In this document: in pieces, positions 17,300-25,205 of the stretch
Numbering within the stretch: the first letter of the stretch is position 1
Layout: every line of letters begins with the position of its first letter
DNA from: Paractinoplanes tereljensis
GTDB taxonomy: Bacteria > Actinomycetota > Actinomycetes > Mycobacteriales > Micromonosporaceae
Reading direction: 5' to 3'
Length of the DNA stretch: 64,000 nucleotides
Assembly (NCBI RefSeq): GCF_016862435.1
Contig: NZ_BOMY01000043.1
Coordinates: forward strand, 1-64,000
Notes under the pieces: model-generated
What the model saw: only the letters and a program-made list of their open reading frames with translations
Database searches by the model: none
What the model was told of the DNA's origin: nothing
Position numbers and translations under genes: made by a program

Positions 17300-17785
17300 A
17301 TGGTTTTCAGTGTCGGCGAGACCGTTGTTTACCCCCACCACGGGGCCGCACTCATCGAGGCAATCGAGACTCGGGTCATCAAGGGCGAGGAAAAGCAGTA
17401 TCTCGTTCTGCGCGTCGCCCAGGGTGATCTGACCGTTCGGGTGCCCGCTGAGAACGCCGAAATCGTCGGCGTGCGCGAAGTGGTTGGCGAGGAAGGCCTG
17501 GGGAAGGTCTTCGACGTCCTCCGCGCTCCGCACACCGAGGAGCCGACCAACTGGTCGCGGCGTTACAAGGCCAATCTCGAGAAGCTGGCCTCGGGTAACC
17601 CCCTCAAGGTTGCCGAAGTTGTTCGTGACCTTTGGCGTCGCGAGCGCGAGCGTGGTCTCTCGGCCGGAGAGAAGCGCATGCTTGCGAAGGCCCGCGACAT
17701 TCTGGTCGGCGAGGTTGCTCTCGCGGAGAAGAGCACCAAGGACGAGGCCGAGGTTCTCCTCGACAAGGTCCTCACCGAGGCCTGA
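17300..17785 (+). CDS. carD: CarD, RNA polymerase-binding transcription factor
   Basis: A 161-residue essential regulator that binds the RNA polymerase beta subunit and stabilises open promoter complexes, notably for rRNA genes. The N-terminal Tudor-like interaction domain reads MVFSVGETVVYPHHGAALIE. The C-terminal helical DNA-binding domain contains the conserved basic/Trp stretch VVRDLWRRERERGLSAGEKR. Length and sequence are almost invariant in actinobacteria. It heads a likely operon with ispD (40 bases downstream) and ispF, the same order as in mycobacteria. Confidence 0.97.
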   Translation: MVFSVGETVVYPHHGAALIEAIETRVIKGEEKQYLVLRVAQGDLTVRVPAENAEIVGVREVVGEEGLGKVFDVLRAPHTEEPTNWSRRYKANLEKLASGNPLKVAEVVRDLWRRERERGLSAGEKRMLAKARDILVGEVALAEKSTKDEAEVLLDKVLTEA

Positions 17786-17824
17786 TAGCGCCTCGACAAC
17801 ACCATCTCTGCACAGGACCGCGAC

Positions 17825-18526
17825 GTGACCGCGCAGCTTAATGCTCGGGGTGACGTCGCGGTCCTTGTTCCAGCGGCTGGTGCGGGGCTGCGACTCGGGC
17901 CGGGGGGCCCGAAAGCGCTCCGTCTGCTGGCCGGCGAGCCTCTTCTCGTGCACGCGATCCGGCGCATCGCCGCCGCCGGATCGGTGCGCGTGATCGTGGT
18001 CGCCGCCCCGGCCGCCGAGGTCGAGGCCGTTCAGGAGCTGCTTGCCCCGGTGGCTCCGGTGACCGTCGTGGCCGGCGGAGCCGAGCGGCAGGAGTCCGTC
18101 GCGCTGGCGCTGGCCGCCGTGCCGGCCGGCGTCGACATCGTGCTGGTGCACGACGCGGCCCGCGCGCTCACGCCGCCGCAGCTGATCGAGGCGGTAGCCG
18201 CCGCGGTCCGGGCCGGCCACCCCGCGGTGATCCCGGTCCTCCCGGTGGTCGACACGATCAAAGAGGTTGGCCCGGGGCCGGAGCTCGAGGTGGTTCTCGG
18301 GACCGTGGACCGGGCGGTTCTGCGCAGCGTGCAGACACCGCAGGGGTTCCGGCACGACGTGCTGGCGGCCGCGCACGCGACGGCGGCCGACTCGCTGACC
18401 GACGACGCCGGGCTGGTCGAGAAGGCGGGCGTGCCGGTGACCTGCGTGCCCGGGTCCGAGCTGGCCCTGAAGATCACCCGGCCGCTCGACCTGATCCTGG
18501 CGGAGGCGCTGCTGCACGTATCGTGA
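17825..18526 (+). CDS. ispD: 2-C-methyl-D-erythritol 4-phosphate cytidylyltransferase
   Basis: Third step of the MEP isoprenoid pathway: transfers CMP to methylerythritol phosphate. Family motifs are LVPAAGAGLRLG (CTP-binding glycine-rich loop with the conserved Arg; Leu replaces an Ala/Gly), VLVHDAARALTP and LRSVQTPQGFRHDVL. The length is 233 residues from the GTG at 17825. It lies between carD and ispF, with ispF starting four bases after its stop. Its precursor supply would also serve the UbiA enzyme upstream. Confidence 0.95.
   Translation: MTAQLNARGDVAVLVPAAGAGLRLGPGGPKALRLLAGEPLLVHAIRRIAAAGSVRVIVVAAPAAEVEAVQELLAPVAPVTVVAGGAERQESVALALAAVPAGVDIVLVHDAARALTPPQLIEAVAAAVRAGHPAVIPVLPVVDTIKEVGPGPELEVVLGTVDRAVLRSVQTPQGFRHDVLAAAHATAADSLTDDAGLVEKAGVPVTCVPGSELALKITRPLDLILAEALLHVS
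18519..18524 (+). promoter_or_regulatory. Possible internal -10 hexamer (TATCGT) before ispF
   Basis: TATCGT in the last ispD codons is six bases from the ispF GTG, the same spacing seen at other genes here that lack a ribosome site. It may allow separate leaderless expression, or be chance. Confidence 0.3.
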
Positions 18527-18530
18527 TCGG

Positions 18531-19004
18531 GTGATCAATCAGCGGGTCGGCATCGGCACCGATGTGCACGCGTTCGCGCCGGGGCAACCCTGCTGGGTGG
18601 CCGGGCTCCTCTGGCCCGATGAGGTCGGGCTGGCCGGGCACTCGGATGCCGACGTGGCCGCGCACGCCGCCTGCGACGCGCTCTTCGGCGCGGCCGGGCT
18701 CGGCGACCTGGGCAGCAACTTCGGCACCAGCCGGCCGGAGTGGGCCGGCGCCTCCGGGGTGGCCCTGCTGACCGAGACCGTGCGGATCCTGCGGGCCGCG
18801 TCGTTCGAGATCGTCAACGTCTCCATCCAGGTGATCGGCAACCACCCGAAGATCGGCACCCGGCGCGCCGAGGCCCAGCGGGTCCTCTCCGACGCGGTCG
18901 GCGCCCCGGTCACCGTCTCCGGCACCACCGCCGACGGCCTCGGTCTCACCGGCCGCGGTGAGGGCCTGGCCGCCGTCGCGGTCGCCCTCGTCATCGCACC
19001 CTGA
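18531..19004 (+). CDS. ispF: 2-C-methyl-D-erythritol 2,4-cyclodiphosphate synthase
   Basis: Fifth step of the MEP pathway: cyclises CDP-methylerythritol phosphate with loss of CMP. Metal ligands are in RVGIGTDVHAF (D-x-H) and HSDADVAAHA, followed by DALFGAAGLGDLGSNF and the C-terminal VSGTTADGLGLTGRGEG. It has 157 residues, the normal trimeric-enzyme length. It is directly downstream of ispD. Confidence 0.96.
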   Translation: MINQRVGIGTDVHAFAPGQPCWVAGLLWPDEVGLAGHSDADVAAHAACDALFGAAGLGDLGSNFGTSRPEWAGASGVALLTETVRILRAASFEIVNVSIQVIGNHPKIGTRRAEAQRVLSDAVGAPVTVSGTTADGLGLTGRGEGLAAVAVALVIAP

Positions 19005-19029
19005 GCCGCGGTCCGGCAGGATCATCGGC

Positions 19030-19413
19030 ATGACTGGATTGCCGGAGCCGGTGCGGCGGCTGATTGACGGGAACACCTTCGCGGTGTTGAGCACGATCAA
19101 CGCGGATGGAAGCCCGCAATCGACCGTGGTGTGGGTCAAACGGGACGGCGACGACGTGCTGTTCTCGACCATTCGGGGACGGGTCAAGACACGCAACATG
19201 GAACGCGATCCCCGGGTGTCGCTCTGCGCCTACGACCCGGCGAATCCGTACTTCTACTTCACCGTGGACGGGACCGTCACGCTCGTCGAGGAGGGTGGGG
19301 ACGCGCTCATCGACGAGCTGAGCCGGAAGTACGACGGGAAGCCGTGGACGCCCACGCCGGGTGCGGTGCGGGTGGTCAGCCGGGTCACCCCCACTCGGGT
19401 GATCTCGCGGTAG
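19030..19413 (+). CDS. PPOX-class F420-dependent oxidoreductase
   Basis: A 127-residue split-barrel protein starting at ATG 19030. The sequence FAVLSTINADGSPQSTVVWV, then LFSTIRGRVKTRNMERDPRVSLCAYDP, is typical of the flavin/deazaflavin oxidoreductase B group that uses cofactor F420 in actinobacteria. The basic RGRVKTRN stretch is the usual F420 phosphate-binding region. The substrate is unknown. It follows ispF by 25 bases but is probably not functionally related. Confidence 0.82.
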   Translation: MTGLPEPVRRLIDGNTFAVLSTINADGSPQSTVVWVKRDGDDVLFSTIRGRVKTRNMERDPRVSLCAYDPANPYFYFTVDGTVTLVEEGGDALIDELSRKYDGKPWTPTPGAVRVVSRVTPTRVISR

Positions 19414-19444
19414 CCCCGAACCGGCGCGGGGTGCGGGGAGCGCC

Positions 19445-19450
19445 TACGCT
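19445..19450 (+). promoter_or_regulatory. -10 hexamer (TACGCT) six bases before GTG 19457
   Basis: TACGCT is followed by six bases and then the GTG start; no Shine-Dalgarno sequence is seen. Confidence 0.45.
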
Positions 19451-19456
19451 CGACCC

Positions 19457-20635
19457 GTGGCCGCTCCACTGGATCCCGAGACCTCGCCGGAGGAGTACCG
19501 GCAGCGGGCGTTGCTGCTCGCCGATCTCGGCCGCTACGACGAGGCGACCGAGGAGATCGCGGCCGGGCTGACCGCCGCGCCCGGCGAGCCCGGCCTGCTG
19601 GCCACCCTGGCCCGGATCCATCTGGCCGCCGAGCAGCCGGCCGAGGCGCTCGCGGCGGCCGAGCGGGCCGTCTCCTCGGCGCCCGGCACGCTTCCGACGC
19701 TGGTCGTGCGGGCCATGGCGCTCACCGACTCCCGGCGCTATGCCGAGGCCGCCCGGGTCGCCGCCGACATCCTGCGCAACTGGCCGGCCGACGCCTACGC
19801 GCAACGCACCGGGGCGGCGCTGCTCAGCGAGTCGCGCAACGGGCAGGAAGCGCTGAACGCCGCCTGGAACGGGGTGCGGGTGGCGCCGGCCGAGGGCGAG
19901 GCGCACCTGGTGCTGGCCGTCGTCGCGGCCCGGTTGCGGCTGTTCGACCTGGCCCAGCGCGCCTACGCGGAAGCACTCGACCTCGACCCGGCGATCGGGG
20001 AGGCGCAGAACGACGTCGGCATCGTCCGGTTCGAGCGGCGCCGCTGGGCCGCCGCGCTCGAGGAGCTGGCCGAGGATGCCTCGCTGGCGGTGCCGGCCGA
20101 GGACAGCGGACAGCCCGGACCGGCCGACGACACTGGGGCCTACCCTTCGCCGTTCCCGCGGCCCTACCCCGCTCCCGACCGGCCCGATCCGGAGGGGCCG
20201 CCGGCGCACACCTCGGCCAGCTGGACCGGGCAGGTCAGCCGGCCCAGCCGGCCGGTGCTCGACATGTCGTCGGACGCGGCCGACGCGGTCCGGCGCGGCG
20301 CGCAGACCGGCGCCAACGCCACGCTGATCGCGTCCGTGGTGGCGGCCGGGATGATGATGGTCAGCGAAGGCATCTCGCGGATGTGGGCCGGCTTGATCGG
20401 GCTGATCATCTTGGGCGGCGTGCTCGTCTGGCTCAACCGGCTGGTGCCGGGCCGGTTGGTGCCGGCGCTGGCCGGGCTGCGCGCGGGCAACCGGCCGTTG
20501 GCCGCAGCGGCCTACCTGAGCTTCGCCGCACCCCTGCTGCTGCCGGTCTACGCCCTGGTCGGCGGCGTGATCCCGCTGATCGCCGGAATGGTCCTGGCGG
20601 CTGCGGCCAGCATGCTGATCTTGACGAGGCGCTGA
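19457..20635 (+). CDS. TPR-repeat protein with C-terminal membrane domain
   Basis: A 392-residue protein. Residues about 8-215 are helical TPR-like repeats (EYRQRALLLADLGRYDEAT, AAERAVSSAPGTLPTLVVRA, AYAEALDLDPAIGEAQNDVG). A Pro-rich linker of about 60 residues follows. The C-terminus has three to four membrane helices (from about residue 277, including LIASVVAAGMMMV, GLIGLIILGGVLVWL and LLLPVYALVGGVIPLIAGMV). The topology suggests a cytoplasmic protein-interaction scaffold held at the membrane. No specific partner is evident. Confidence 0.75.
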   Translation: MAAPLDPETSPEEYRQRALLLADLGRYDEATEEIAAGLTAAPGEPGLLATLARIHLAAEQPAEALAAAERAVSSAPGTLPTLVVRAMALTDSRRYAEAARVAADILRNWPADAYAQRTGAALLSESRNGQEALNAAWNGVRVAPAEGEAHLVLAVVAARLRLFDLAQRAYAEALDLDPAIGEAQNDVGIVRFERRRWAAALEELAEDASLAVPAEDSGQPGPADDTGAYPSPFPRPYPAPDRPDPEGPPAHTSASWTGQVSRPSRPVLDMSSDAADAVRRGAQTGANATLIASVVAAGMMMVSEGISRMWAGLIGLIILGGVLVWLNRLVPGRLVPALAGLRAGNRPLAAAAYLSFAAPLLLPVYALVGGVIPLIAGMVLAAAASMLILTRR

Positions 20636-20714
20636 CCGGCCGGGGCGTAATCGCTCGCCTGAAGCGAGGGCGGCGTCGGACTTCGCGCAGGCGACCGCCG
20701 CTGAGGCCCGTCTC

Positions 20715-20785
20715 GTGTTGACTGAATCAACATTGACGACTGCATTGCATGTTGACGTGTTGATGTCGTGTTGACCGTCAACACG
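20715..20785. repeat. Cluster of GTTGA motifs in direct and inverted orientation
   Basis: In 71 bases GTTGAC or a close variant appears at about 20717, 20732, 20750, 20757 and 20769, with TCAAC at 20727. Two inverted pairs are clear: GTTGA-ctgaa-TCAAC (20717-20731) and the 19-base CGTGTTGACCGTCAACACG (20767-20785), whose 9-bp arms are perfect around one base. The stretch is AT-rich for this genome and lies between two convergent genes. Confidence 0.65.
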
Positions 20786-20839
20786 TTCGCGTTCACGACG
20801 CAGCGCGGCGCGCGGTTGCCTGTCGGCTGAGACGAGGAT

Positions 20840-20877
20840 GGCGCCGGCTCGGAGGGGTGGACCTCCGGACCGGCGCC
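20840..20877. terminator. Bidirectional hairpin between convergent genes
   Basis: GGCGCCGG (20840-20847) pairs with CCGGCGCC (20870-20877); an inner stem GGAGG (20851-20855) pairs with CCTCC (20862-20866). There is no U-tract, as is common for actinomycete terminators. Confidence 0.6.
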
Positions 20878-20913
20878 GTCGTTCGCGGGGCGCAGGTCAT
20901 GCGCCCCGACGTC

Positions 20914-22149
20914 TCAGTCCGCGACCGCCTTGAGGTCGGCGGCCGGTTCGAGGTCCGCGACCGCCGCGCCGGGCCCGAGGTCCGCGACCGCCGCGCCGGA
21001 CCTGAGGTCCGCGACTGCCGTGCCGGGGGCGAGGTCTGCGACCGCCGCGCTGGGCCTGAGGTCCGTGGCTGTCGTGCCGGGGTCGAGGTCTGCGAGGTCG
21101 AGATTCGTGACTGGGGGGACGGGGTCGCGGTTGGCGGGGTTGAGGTTTGGGGAGCGGGGGGCTGGGGTTGGGTGGCGGTCGGCCAGGGCGGCGCGTAGGG
21201 CCGGCTCGGCGGTTGGGGCGTGGGCCATGGCGTCCAGGGCCAGTAGGGCGGCGCCGGTTACTGGTGGGGTGGATAGGACGGAGACCTCTACCAACGGGGC
21301 CTGGCGGTGGGCGCCTGCGGTGATTTGGTCGTTCAGCTGGGGGTGGCGGGCTCGCATTACGCCGCCGCCCAGGACCAAGGCGTGTGGGTGGTTCAGCAGG
21401 TTCAGGCGGGTGGCCGCAACTCGGTGCTGGGCCAGGATTTCCTCGGCCTGGCGGTTGATCAGGGCGGTGGCCACCTCGTCGCCTGTTGCCGCCACCTCGA
21501 ACAGCAAGGGCGACAGCTCGTGGATGCGTTCCATCGGCAGGTCGCCCAGGTGCAGGGCGATGCTTACCGCTTCCACCGTGGGCAGGTTGAAATGTGCTGC
21601 CACCGCGGCCGACAGAGCCGTGGGGCGGCCTCGGCCGTCCTCGCCGCGGACGGCCTCGCGCAGGGCGTGGTCGGCCAGGTCGTGGCCGCCGCCCCAGTCG
21701 CCGGAGATCGGGCCCAGGGCCGGGAAACGGGCGGTCCGGCCGTCTGCGGCGCGGCCCACGCAGTTCGTGCCCGCGCCGCAGACGACCGTTACCGCGTCCG
21801 GCATGGCGGTGCCGGCTCGCAGCAGGGCGAAGCAGTCGTTGTCCACGATCGTCTGGCCGGCCCACGCCTCGGCTGCGATGACCTGGTGCAGGCGGGTCAC
21901 CTCGATCGGCAGGTCGGCGCCGGCCAGGTAGACGGCGATGGTGTCGATCGGGGTGCCGAGCGGCAGGCCGGCGTCGGCGTGCACGGCCTCGATCAGCCGG
22001 CCCAGCACCTCTACCGTGCCGGTCAGGCCGATGTTGTGCGGCGACGACGTGCCGCCCCGGACGAAGCCCAGGACCCGGCCCGAGTCGTCGCCGAGCACCA
22101 CGTCGGTCTTTGAGTTGCCGCCGTCGGCCGCCAGATAGAGCGCTCTCAT
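20914..22149 (-). CDS. csnK: BadF/NagK-type sugar kinase (amino-sugar kinase) with repetitive C-terminal tail
   Basis: A 411-residue member of the BadF/BcrA ASKHA ATPase group that includes N-acetylglucosamine kinase. The phosphate-1 loop is LAADGGNSKTDVVL; VCGAGTNCVG and GPISGDWGGGHDLA are the other ATP and sugar motifs; LVLGGGVMRA closes the core near residue 310. A low-complexity tail of about 90 residues follows, ending in 9-residue repeats of the type GAAVADLGP. The ATG overlaps the stop of the upstream GH4 gene (ATGA). As last gene of the ABC/GH4 operon it probably phosphorylates glucosamine released from chitosan oligomers. Symbol by analogy with the Streptomyces csn operon. Confidence 0.8.
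   Translation of the reverse strand: MRALYLAADGGNSKTDVVLGDDSGRVLGFVRGGTSSPHNIGLTGTVEVLGRLIEAVHADAGLPLGTPIDTIAVYLAGADLPIEVTRLHQVIAAEAWAGQTIVDNDCFALLRAGTAMPDAVTVVCGAGTNCVGRAADGRTARFPALGPISGDWGGGHDLADHALREAVRGEDGRGRPTALSAAVAAHFNLPTVEAVSIALHLGDLPMERIHELSPLLFEVAATGDEVATALINRQAEEILAQHRVAATRLNLLNHPHALVLGGGVMRARHPQLNDQITAGAHRQAPLVEVSVLSTPPVTGAALLALDAMAHAPTAEPALRAALADRHPTPAPRSPNLNPANRDPVPPVTNLDLADLDPGTTATDLRPSAAVADLAPGTAVADLRSGAAVADLGPGAAVADLEPAADLKAVAD
20950..21084. repeat. Five tandem copies of a 27-bp unit inside the kinase gene
   Basis: Units start at 20950, 20977, 21004, 21031 and 21058, each beginning GAGGTCCG or GAGGTCTG on the plus strand, with degenerating copies at both edges. In frame they encode nine-residue repeats (A-A-V-A-D-L-x-x-G) in the kinase tail. 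Copy number is likely to vary between strains. Confidence 0.85.
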
Positions 22150-23402
22150 GAGGCCCACGCGAGGTGCTGGCGGCCGGCCGCGATGAGCTTGTCGGCCAGG
22201 GCGTCGGCGTACTCGTGCTGGCCGATCAGGGGGTGGGCCAGGAGGGCGCGATAGACCCGTTGGCGGCCGCCCCGTAGTGCGGCGTCGATCGCGAGTTCCT
22301 CGTACGCCCAGACGTGGGTGATGAGTCCGGACATGTCTGGCGGCAGGGGGGTGACCGGCAGCGTGGCCGGGCCCTCGAGGCCCGCCCGGGCCGAGACCTC
22401 GATGACCGCCTCGGCCGGGAGGAAGGGCAGGGTGCCGTTGTTGCGCACGTTGACCGAGTGGACCGCACTGTCGTCGTAACCGTGCAGCGAGGCCAGCAGG
22501 CCGACCGCGGCCTCGGAGTAGTAGGCGCCGCCGCGTTCGCCGAGGAGGGCGGGCTTCTCGACGAGGTTCACGTCGCGGTACATGTCGAGGAGGACGGCCT
22601 CGATCTCGGCTACGCGCTGGCCGCGGGTGGGCTGGCCGAGTGACTCCCGGACGTGCTTGTCGTGACTGTAGAAATAGGACAGGTAGTAGGACGGGACGTT
22701 ACCCAGGGTGGTGAGGACCTCGGGGGCGATGTCCACCTCGTCGGAAATCTCCGGCAGGTGGGCGGCGAGCAGTGCGGGCAGGCGGTCGACGCCGTCCACA
22801 TAGGCCGCTCGCTCCCAGGTCAGGTGGTTCAGGCCGACGTGGTCGAGGACCACCGCCGACGGGTCTACGCCCAGGTAACCGGCGAAGCGGCGCTGGAAGC
22901 CGATCGCCACGTTGCACAGGCCGACGGCGCGGTGGCCGGCGTCGAGCAGGGCTCGGGTGACGATGCCGACCGGGTTGGTGAAGTCGACGATCCAGGCGCC
23001 GGGCTTGGCCCGCCGCCGGATCCGGTCGGCCACGTCGAGCACGACCGGGACGGTGCGCAGCGCCTTGGCCAAGCCGCCGGCGCCGGTCGTCTCCTGACCG
23101 ACGCAACCGCACTCGAGCGGGAACGTCTCGTCGGTGATCCGCGCCTGCTGGCCGCCGACCCGCAGCTGGATCACCGCGGCGTCGGCGTCGGTGACCCCGG
23201 CGTCCAGGTCGGTCGTCCAACTCACCTTGCCCGGGTGGCCCTGGGCAGCGAAGATGCGAGCTGCGAACGCGCCGACGATCTCCAACCGCTCAGCTGCCGG
23301 GTCGATCAGGACGAGTTCGTCGACCATCGAGCCGAGCCGTGCGAAACCGTCCACGAGTTCCGGCGTGTAGGTGGATCCACCGCCGATAACCGCAATTTTC
23401 AC
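22146..23402 (-). CDS. csnH: GH4 family glycosidase (6-phospho-beta-glucosidase-like)
   Basis: A 418-residue NAD- and metal-dependent glycosidase. The GTG at 23402 begins an N-terminal Rossmann motif KIAVIGGGSTYTPELV; the metal-binding cysteine/histidine region is GLCNVAIGFQRR with LDHVGLNHLTW. VGGQQARITDE and ECGCVGQETTGAGGLAKALR are further GH4 landmarks. Family members work by an oxidation-elimination mechanism on intracellular disaccharides. Between permease and kinase genes it probably splits imported glucosamine oligosaccharides. It overlaps the permease stop (GTGA) and the kinase start. Confidence 0.87.
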   Translation of the reverse strand: MKIAVIGGGSTYTPELVDGFARLGSMVDELVLIDPAAERLEIVGAFAARIFAAQGHPGKVSWTTDLDAGVTDADAAVIQLRVGGQQARITDETFPLECGCVGQETTGAGGLAKALRTVPVVLDVADRIRRRAKPGAWIVDFTNPVGIVTRALLDAGHRAVGLCNVAIGFQRRFAGYLGVDPSAVVLDHVGLNHLTWERAAYVDGVDRLPALLAAHLPEISDEVDIAPEVLTTLGNVPSYYLSYFYSHDKHVRESLGQPTRGQRVAEIEAVLLDMYRDVNLVEKPALLGERGGAYYSEAAVGLLASLHGYDDSAVHSVNVRNNGTLPFLPAEAVIEVSARAGLEGPATLPVTPLPPDMSGLITHVWAYEELAIDAALRGGRQRVYRALLAHPLIGQHEYADALADKLIAAGRQHLAWAS

Positions 23403-24280
23403 CCTTTGAACCCCGTTAGTGTGATGCCCTGCACGAACGCGCGCTGGGCGAAGAAGAAGATGACGATGAGCGGGGCCATGGCCAGCACCGTTGCTGCCGT
23501 GACCAGGTTCCAGTCGACGTGATGGACGGTCCGGAACGACGCCAGGCCCAGCGTCAGCGTCCACGAGCTCTCGTTCTCGCTGGTGTAGAGCAGCGGGCCG
23601 TAGTAGTCGTTCCAGCAGAAGAAGAACTGGAACAGGCCGGCCGCCGCGATGCCCGGCCGGGCCATCGGCAGCACCACCCGCAGCAGCGTGCGCCACTCGC
23701 CGCAGCCGTCGACCCGGGCCGCGTCGAGGTACTCGGACGGGATGGTCAGCAGGAACTGACGCAGCAGGAAGATGCAGAACGCGTCGCCGAACAGGGCCGG
23801 GATGATCAGCGGCGCGAGCGAGCCGGTCAGGCCGTAGCGGGCCCACATCAGGTAGAGCGGGACGGTCACCACCTGCGGTGGCAACATCATCACGCAGATG
23901 ATGGTGAGGAACAGAGCGTTGCGGCCGCGAAACTTCAACTTCGCCAGGGCGTACGCGGCGGGAACGCTCGATGCCAGGGTGAGGACCGTGGAGCTCACTG
24001 CGTAGATGACGGTGTTGAGCAGATAGTGCGGCAGCGGCGTGGACCGGAACACCTTGACGTAGTTCTCGGGGTGCCAGGTGTTCGGCCAGTAATCGCTTGT
24101 CAGCGCCTGGTTGCTGGTCATCAGCGAGAGCAGCACGAGGTAGATCACCGGCGTCAGGAACATGATCACCAGCACGATCGCGATGCTGTGCTTGGCGATC
24201 CAGGCGAGCCGGTTCTGCCTTTTGATCTTGCGGGCCGGAAGATCGGCGATGGCCGGCGGGGTCTCCAGAAGAGCGGTCAC
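23399..24280 (-). CDS. csnG: ABC sugar transporter permease, MalG type
   Basis: A 293-residue inner-membrane subunit with six helices. The GTG start at 24280 follows a GGGAGGAA ribosome site. The EAA loop that docks the ATPase is EYLDAARVDGCGEWRTLLRV, with the conserved Gly followed 7 residues later by LP-type residues (VVLPMARP). The N-terminal tail is cytoplasmic and Pro/Lys-rich. It pairs with the MalF-type permease upstream, overlapping it by four bases. No ATPase gene is in the operon. Confidence 0.9.
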   Translation of the reverse strand: MTALLETPPAIADLPARKIKRQNRLAWIAKHSIAIVLVIMFLTPVIYLVLLSLMTSNQALTSDYWPNTWHPENYVKVFRSTPLPHYLLNTVIYAVSSTVLTLASSVPAAYALAKLKFRGRNALFLTIICVMMLPPQVVTVPLYLMWARYGLTGSLAPLIIPALFGDAFCIFLLRQFLLTIPSEYLDAARVDGCGEWRTLLRVVLPMARPGIAAAGLFQFFFCWNDYYGPLLYTSENESSWTLTLGLASFRTVHHVDWNLVTAATVLAMAPLIVIFFFAQRAFVQGITLTGFKG

Positions 24281-25203
24281 GATTCCTCCCCGGAGAAGGC
24301 CTTGGCCCGGCGCATCAGGATCACGGTGACCGAGAGCGCGACCACGAACAGCGCGATCGCGAGGGCGTTGGCGTAACCGAGCGCGTTGTACCGGAACCCG
24401 ACCGTGTAGAGCCACAGTGGATAGGTGAAGGTCGAGCCCTCGGGATAGCCGAAGGATTGGGAGATCCCGGCCCCGACGGTGGCCTGCCCGCTGGCGATCG
24501 AGCCGGCCACCGCCGCCTGGTCGAAGTACTGCAACGTGTAGATCACGCCGGTGACCGCGGCGAACAGGATCACCGGCTGGATCGACGGCAGGGTGATCGA
24601 CCGGAACTTGTGCCAGGCGTTCGCGCCGTCCAGCGACGCGGCCTCGTAGAGGCTCTCCGGAACGCCCAGCACCGCGGCCAGGAAGATCACCATCAGGTCG
24701 CCGATGGCCCACAGGCCGAGCAGGACCAGCGAGGGTTTGGCCCAGGTCGGTGAGTTGAACCAGAGCGGCCCACTGATGCCGATCTTCTCCAGGAAGTGGT
24801 CGACCGGGCCGGTGCCCGGCTTCAGCAGGTAGACGAACGCGATGGTGGCGGCCACCGGCGGCACCAGGGCCGGCAGGTAGAACACCGTGCGGAAGAAGCC
24901 GGCCCCCCGTCGCAGCTGGGTGAGCAGCATCGACAGGCCGATCGCCCCGACGATCCGGGCCGGGACGAAGACCACCACCATCCACAGCGTGTTACGTACG
25001 GATTGGAGCAGGAACGGGTCGTCCGCCATCCGCTTGTAGTTGTCCAGTCCCACCCACTGGGGCACGGAGAGCAGGTCGAACTTCGTGAAGGAGAAGTAGA
25101 CCGCCGAGATCAGGGGGTAGACGAAGAACACGGCGATGCCGATCAGCGCCGGGGCCAGGAACGACAGCGTCGTCAGACTGCGGCGAAGGCGAATGGCGGA
25201 CAT
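24277..25203 (-). CDS. csnF: ABC sugar transporter permease, MalF type
   Basis: A 308-residue six-helix permease. The ATPase-docking EAA motif reads ESLYEAASLDGANAWHKFRS followed by ITLPSIQP. The N-terminus is the usual LSFLAPALIGIAVFFVYPL helix. It is encoded two bases after the binding-protein stop and overlaps the MalG-type partner, so the transporter subunits are made from one message. Confidence 0.9.
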   Translation of the reverse strand: MSAIRLRRSLTTLSFLAPALIGIAVFFVYPLISAVYFSFTKFDLLSVPQWVGLDNYKRMADDPFLLQSVRNTLWMVVVFVPARIVGAIGLSMLLTQLRRGAGFFRTVFYLPALVPPVAATIAFVYLLKPGTGPVDHFLEKIGISGPLWFNSPTWAKPSLVLLGLWAIGDLMVIFLAAVLGVPESLYEAASLDGANAWHKFRSITLPSIQPVILFAAVTGVIYTLQYFDQAAVAGSIASGQATVGAGISQSFGYPEGSTFTYPLWLYTVGFRYNALGYANALAIALFVVALSVTVILMRRAKAFSGEES

Positions 25204-25205
25204 GG

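Noticed and set aside
20950..21084. Repeats considered as a CRISPR array
   Set aside because: Units are directly adjacent with no unique spacers, are in frame within a gene, and no cas genes are nearby.
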